From Actinomycetes bacterium (GTDB lineage: Bacteria > Actinomycetota > Aquicultoria > CAJVYJ01): a DNA stretch of 5,555 nt. Every line of letters begins with the position of its first letter. Position 1 is the stretch's first letter. The stretch lies in NCBI GenBank assembly GCA_030597945.1, contig JAUVQW010000083.1, forward strand, positions 1 through 5,555. The letters run 5' to 3'. The translations under genes and the position numbers were made by a program. A model generated the notes under the pieces. It searched no databases. It was given only the letters and a program-made list of their open reading frames with translations, and was not told the DNA's origin. Shown here in pieces: positions 4,627 through 5,555 of the stretch.

Positions 4627-5555
4627 ATGAATAACAGCACCAAAGAATTACTAATAGGAGAAGGGCGCTCAGGTAAAGTCTATCTCGAGCGTGATTCAAA
4701 AGGGCGCTCCCTGGCAAAAAAAACTTTCACGGGTGAAAGTCTCGGGAAGCTTGTACTATTTATCTTGACTGGCTCAGCTAATCCTTACACTTGGTGTGAG
4801 TCGGCAATTCGCTCGGCAGTCGCCCGTCGATATATATTGAAACATCTTGTCCGATACTGGTTCGGCAGCACACTACGGTTACCGGACACCGACTCATGGG
4901 ATTGGAACGATAAACAACTGGCCTTTGAGATCAGAACCGAGTTGATAGAAGGAAAACATGCGCCGCTGCCTAATCCTTTCCCCGGAAGCAAACTCGATTA
5001 CCTACGTGATCTTGTTATAAATATCATGAAGCCGTTGCAACATCATTTAATAGAGTCCGGTTTCGATGGTTTAGTATGGCAAGCGGGCCTTGGTAATCCA
5101 GTAGCCTCAAATAATTTTATGTTGGAAGATAGTGACGAAGAGCAATTAAAGTGGGTTTGGATAGATCTTGAATCTGGCGTTCCCGCACTATTTGCACTTA
5201 ACCCTCTTGCGACGATACGTTTTTATTTACCCCGTTCACTAAGGTATCGAAGGCCCATCTTCGATGACGTCGACGTACCAAAATTACATAACTATTTATT
5301 AAAAAACGGATCCGATATTGAACGTTCGATTGGCAAAGACGATTTTAAGGAAATAACTTTCTATTTGGACCAGTTAGGCGATAACCAGCAGCGTTGGAAG
5401 TCGCTTACTCGCCGCCAAAGGAGTATCGCTTATGAACTGTCGAGAGGAAGAATCAATAATCTTCAAGCAGAGCGCTATCGATCGCAACCTATAAAATGGA
5501 ATCTTCACTTGCTTGGTATAAGAATCCCAAAAGTGCCACACTTGCTGGCCGGCTC
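4627..5555 (+). CDS. Kinase-fold-like protein with degenerate catalytic loop (3' end outside window)
   Basis: At least 309 residues are visible with no stop before the window end. The start ATG (4627) follows aaggga five bases upstream. The N-terminus resembles a protein-kinase nucleotide loop, IGEGRSGKVYLERD (G11, G13, G16, V18), followed by LAKK (K31/K32) at the place of the ATP-binding lysine. Later, GLGNPVASNNFML (154-166) and VWIDLESG (177-184) sit where kinases have the catalytic loop HxDxxxxN and the metal-binding DFG. Asn163 and Asp180 are kept, but the catalytic Asp position is Pro158 and the His is lost. It could be a pseudokinase or an unusual lipid, sugar or RIO/WaaP-like kinase. 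Between these motifs lies a Trp/Arg-rich helical segment (54-80). There is no signal peptide. No named family is recognised; protein coding is certain, the kinase reading is inference. Confidence 0.8.
   Translation, partial: MNNSTKELLIGEGRSGKVYLERDSKGRSLAKKTFTGESLGKLVLFILTGSANPYTWCESAIRSAVARRYILKHLVRYWFGSTLRLPDTDSWDWNDKQLAFEIRTELIEGKHAPLPNPFPGSKLDYLRDLVINIMKPLQHHLIESGFDGLVWQAGLGNPVASNNFMLEDSDEEQLKWVWIDLESGVPALFALNPLATIRFYLPRSLRYRRPIFDDVDVPKLHNYLLKNGSDIERSIGKDDFKEITFYLDQLGDNQQRWKSLTRRQRSIAYELSRGRINNLQAERYRSQPIKWNLHLLGIRIPKVPHLLAG

Noticed and set aside
4661..4709. 10-bp direct repeat aagggcgctc (4661-4670 and 4700-4709)
   Set aside because: Both copies are in frame and encode Gly-Arg-Ser in the nucleotide-loop region of the kinase-like protein; coincidental codon reuse explains it.
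4785..4991. Minus-strand open frame of 68 codons inside the kinase-like gene
   Set aside because: The plus strand carries one continuous frame of more than 309 codons with a ribosome binding site; the minus frame has none and looks random.

Overview
The window is AT-rich bacterial DNA with strong AAGGAGG-type ribosome binding sites, some TTG and GTG starts, two small lipoproteins and a one-cluster ferredoxin. This fits an anaerobe of the low-to-mid GC Gram-positive type (Firmicutes or a deep anaerobic actinobacterial lineage). That placement is inferred from style and gene content; no marker in the window fixes it. No tRNA, rRNA, CRISPR array or insertion sequence is visible.

Layout, left to right. 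The window opens in the last 72 codons of lon (+), whose protein ends in an unusually lysine-rich tail. Next is a small alpha/beta-barrel-like protein (+, 310-609) whose Shine-Dalgarno could be masked by an upstream complement. It converges on a one-cluster ferredoxin (-, 679-870) in which Asp replaces the second cluster cysteine. Across a divergent promoter region lies a two-helix membrane protein resembling one YggT repeat (+, 1091-1561), which converges with only 9 bp to spare on a Nudix hydrolase (-, 1571-1984). A DUF2461/TIGR02453 family gene (-, 2231-2902) follows. Two related DUF4352-type lipoproteins come next (-, 3043-3549 and 3769-4230), separated by a strong intrinsic terminator and an operator-like dyad.

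The right end (4231-4626) is a 396-bp divergent intergenic stretch. It holds candidate promoters for both sides and what looks like a one-base-frameshifted micro-gene on the minus strand. From 4627 to the window end runs a large plus-strand gene, cut by the window, that looks like a degenerate protein-kinase-fold protein.

Most genes are single transcription units with their own regulatory gaps, so no pathway links them. The main points of interest are the kinase-like protein with a lost catalytic Asp, the Asp-ligated ferredoxin, the duplicated lipoproteins with a dyad over the likely promoter of one copy, and two minus-strand coding remnants too short or broken for ordinary gene calling.
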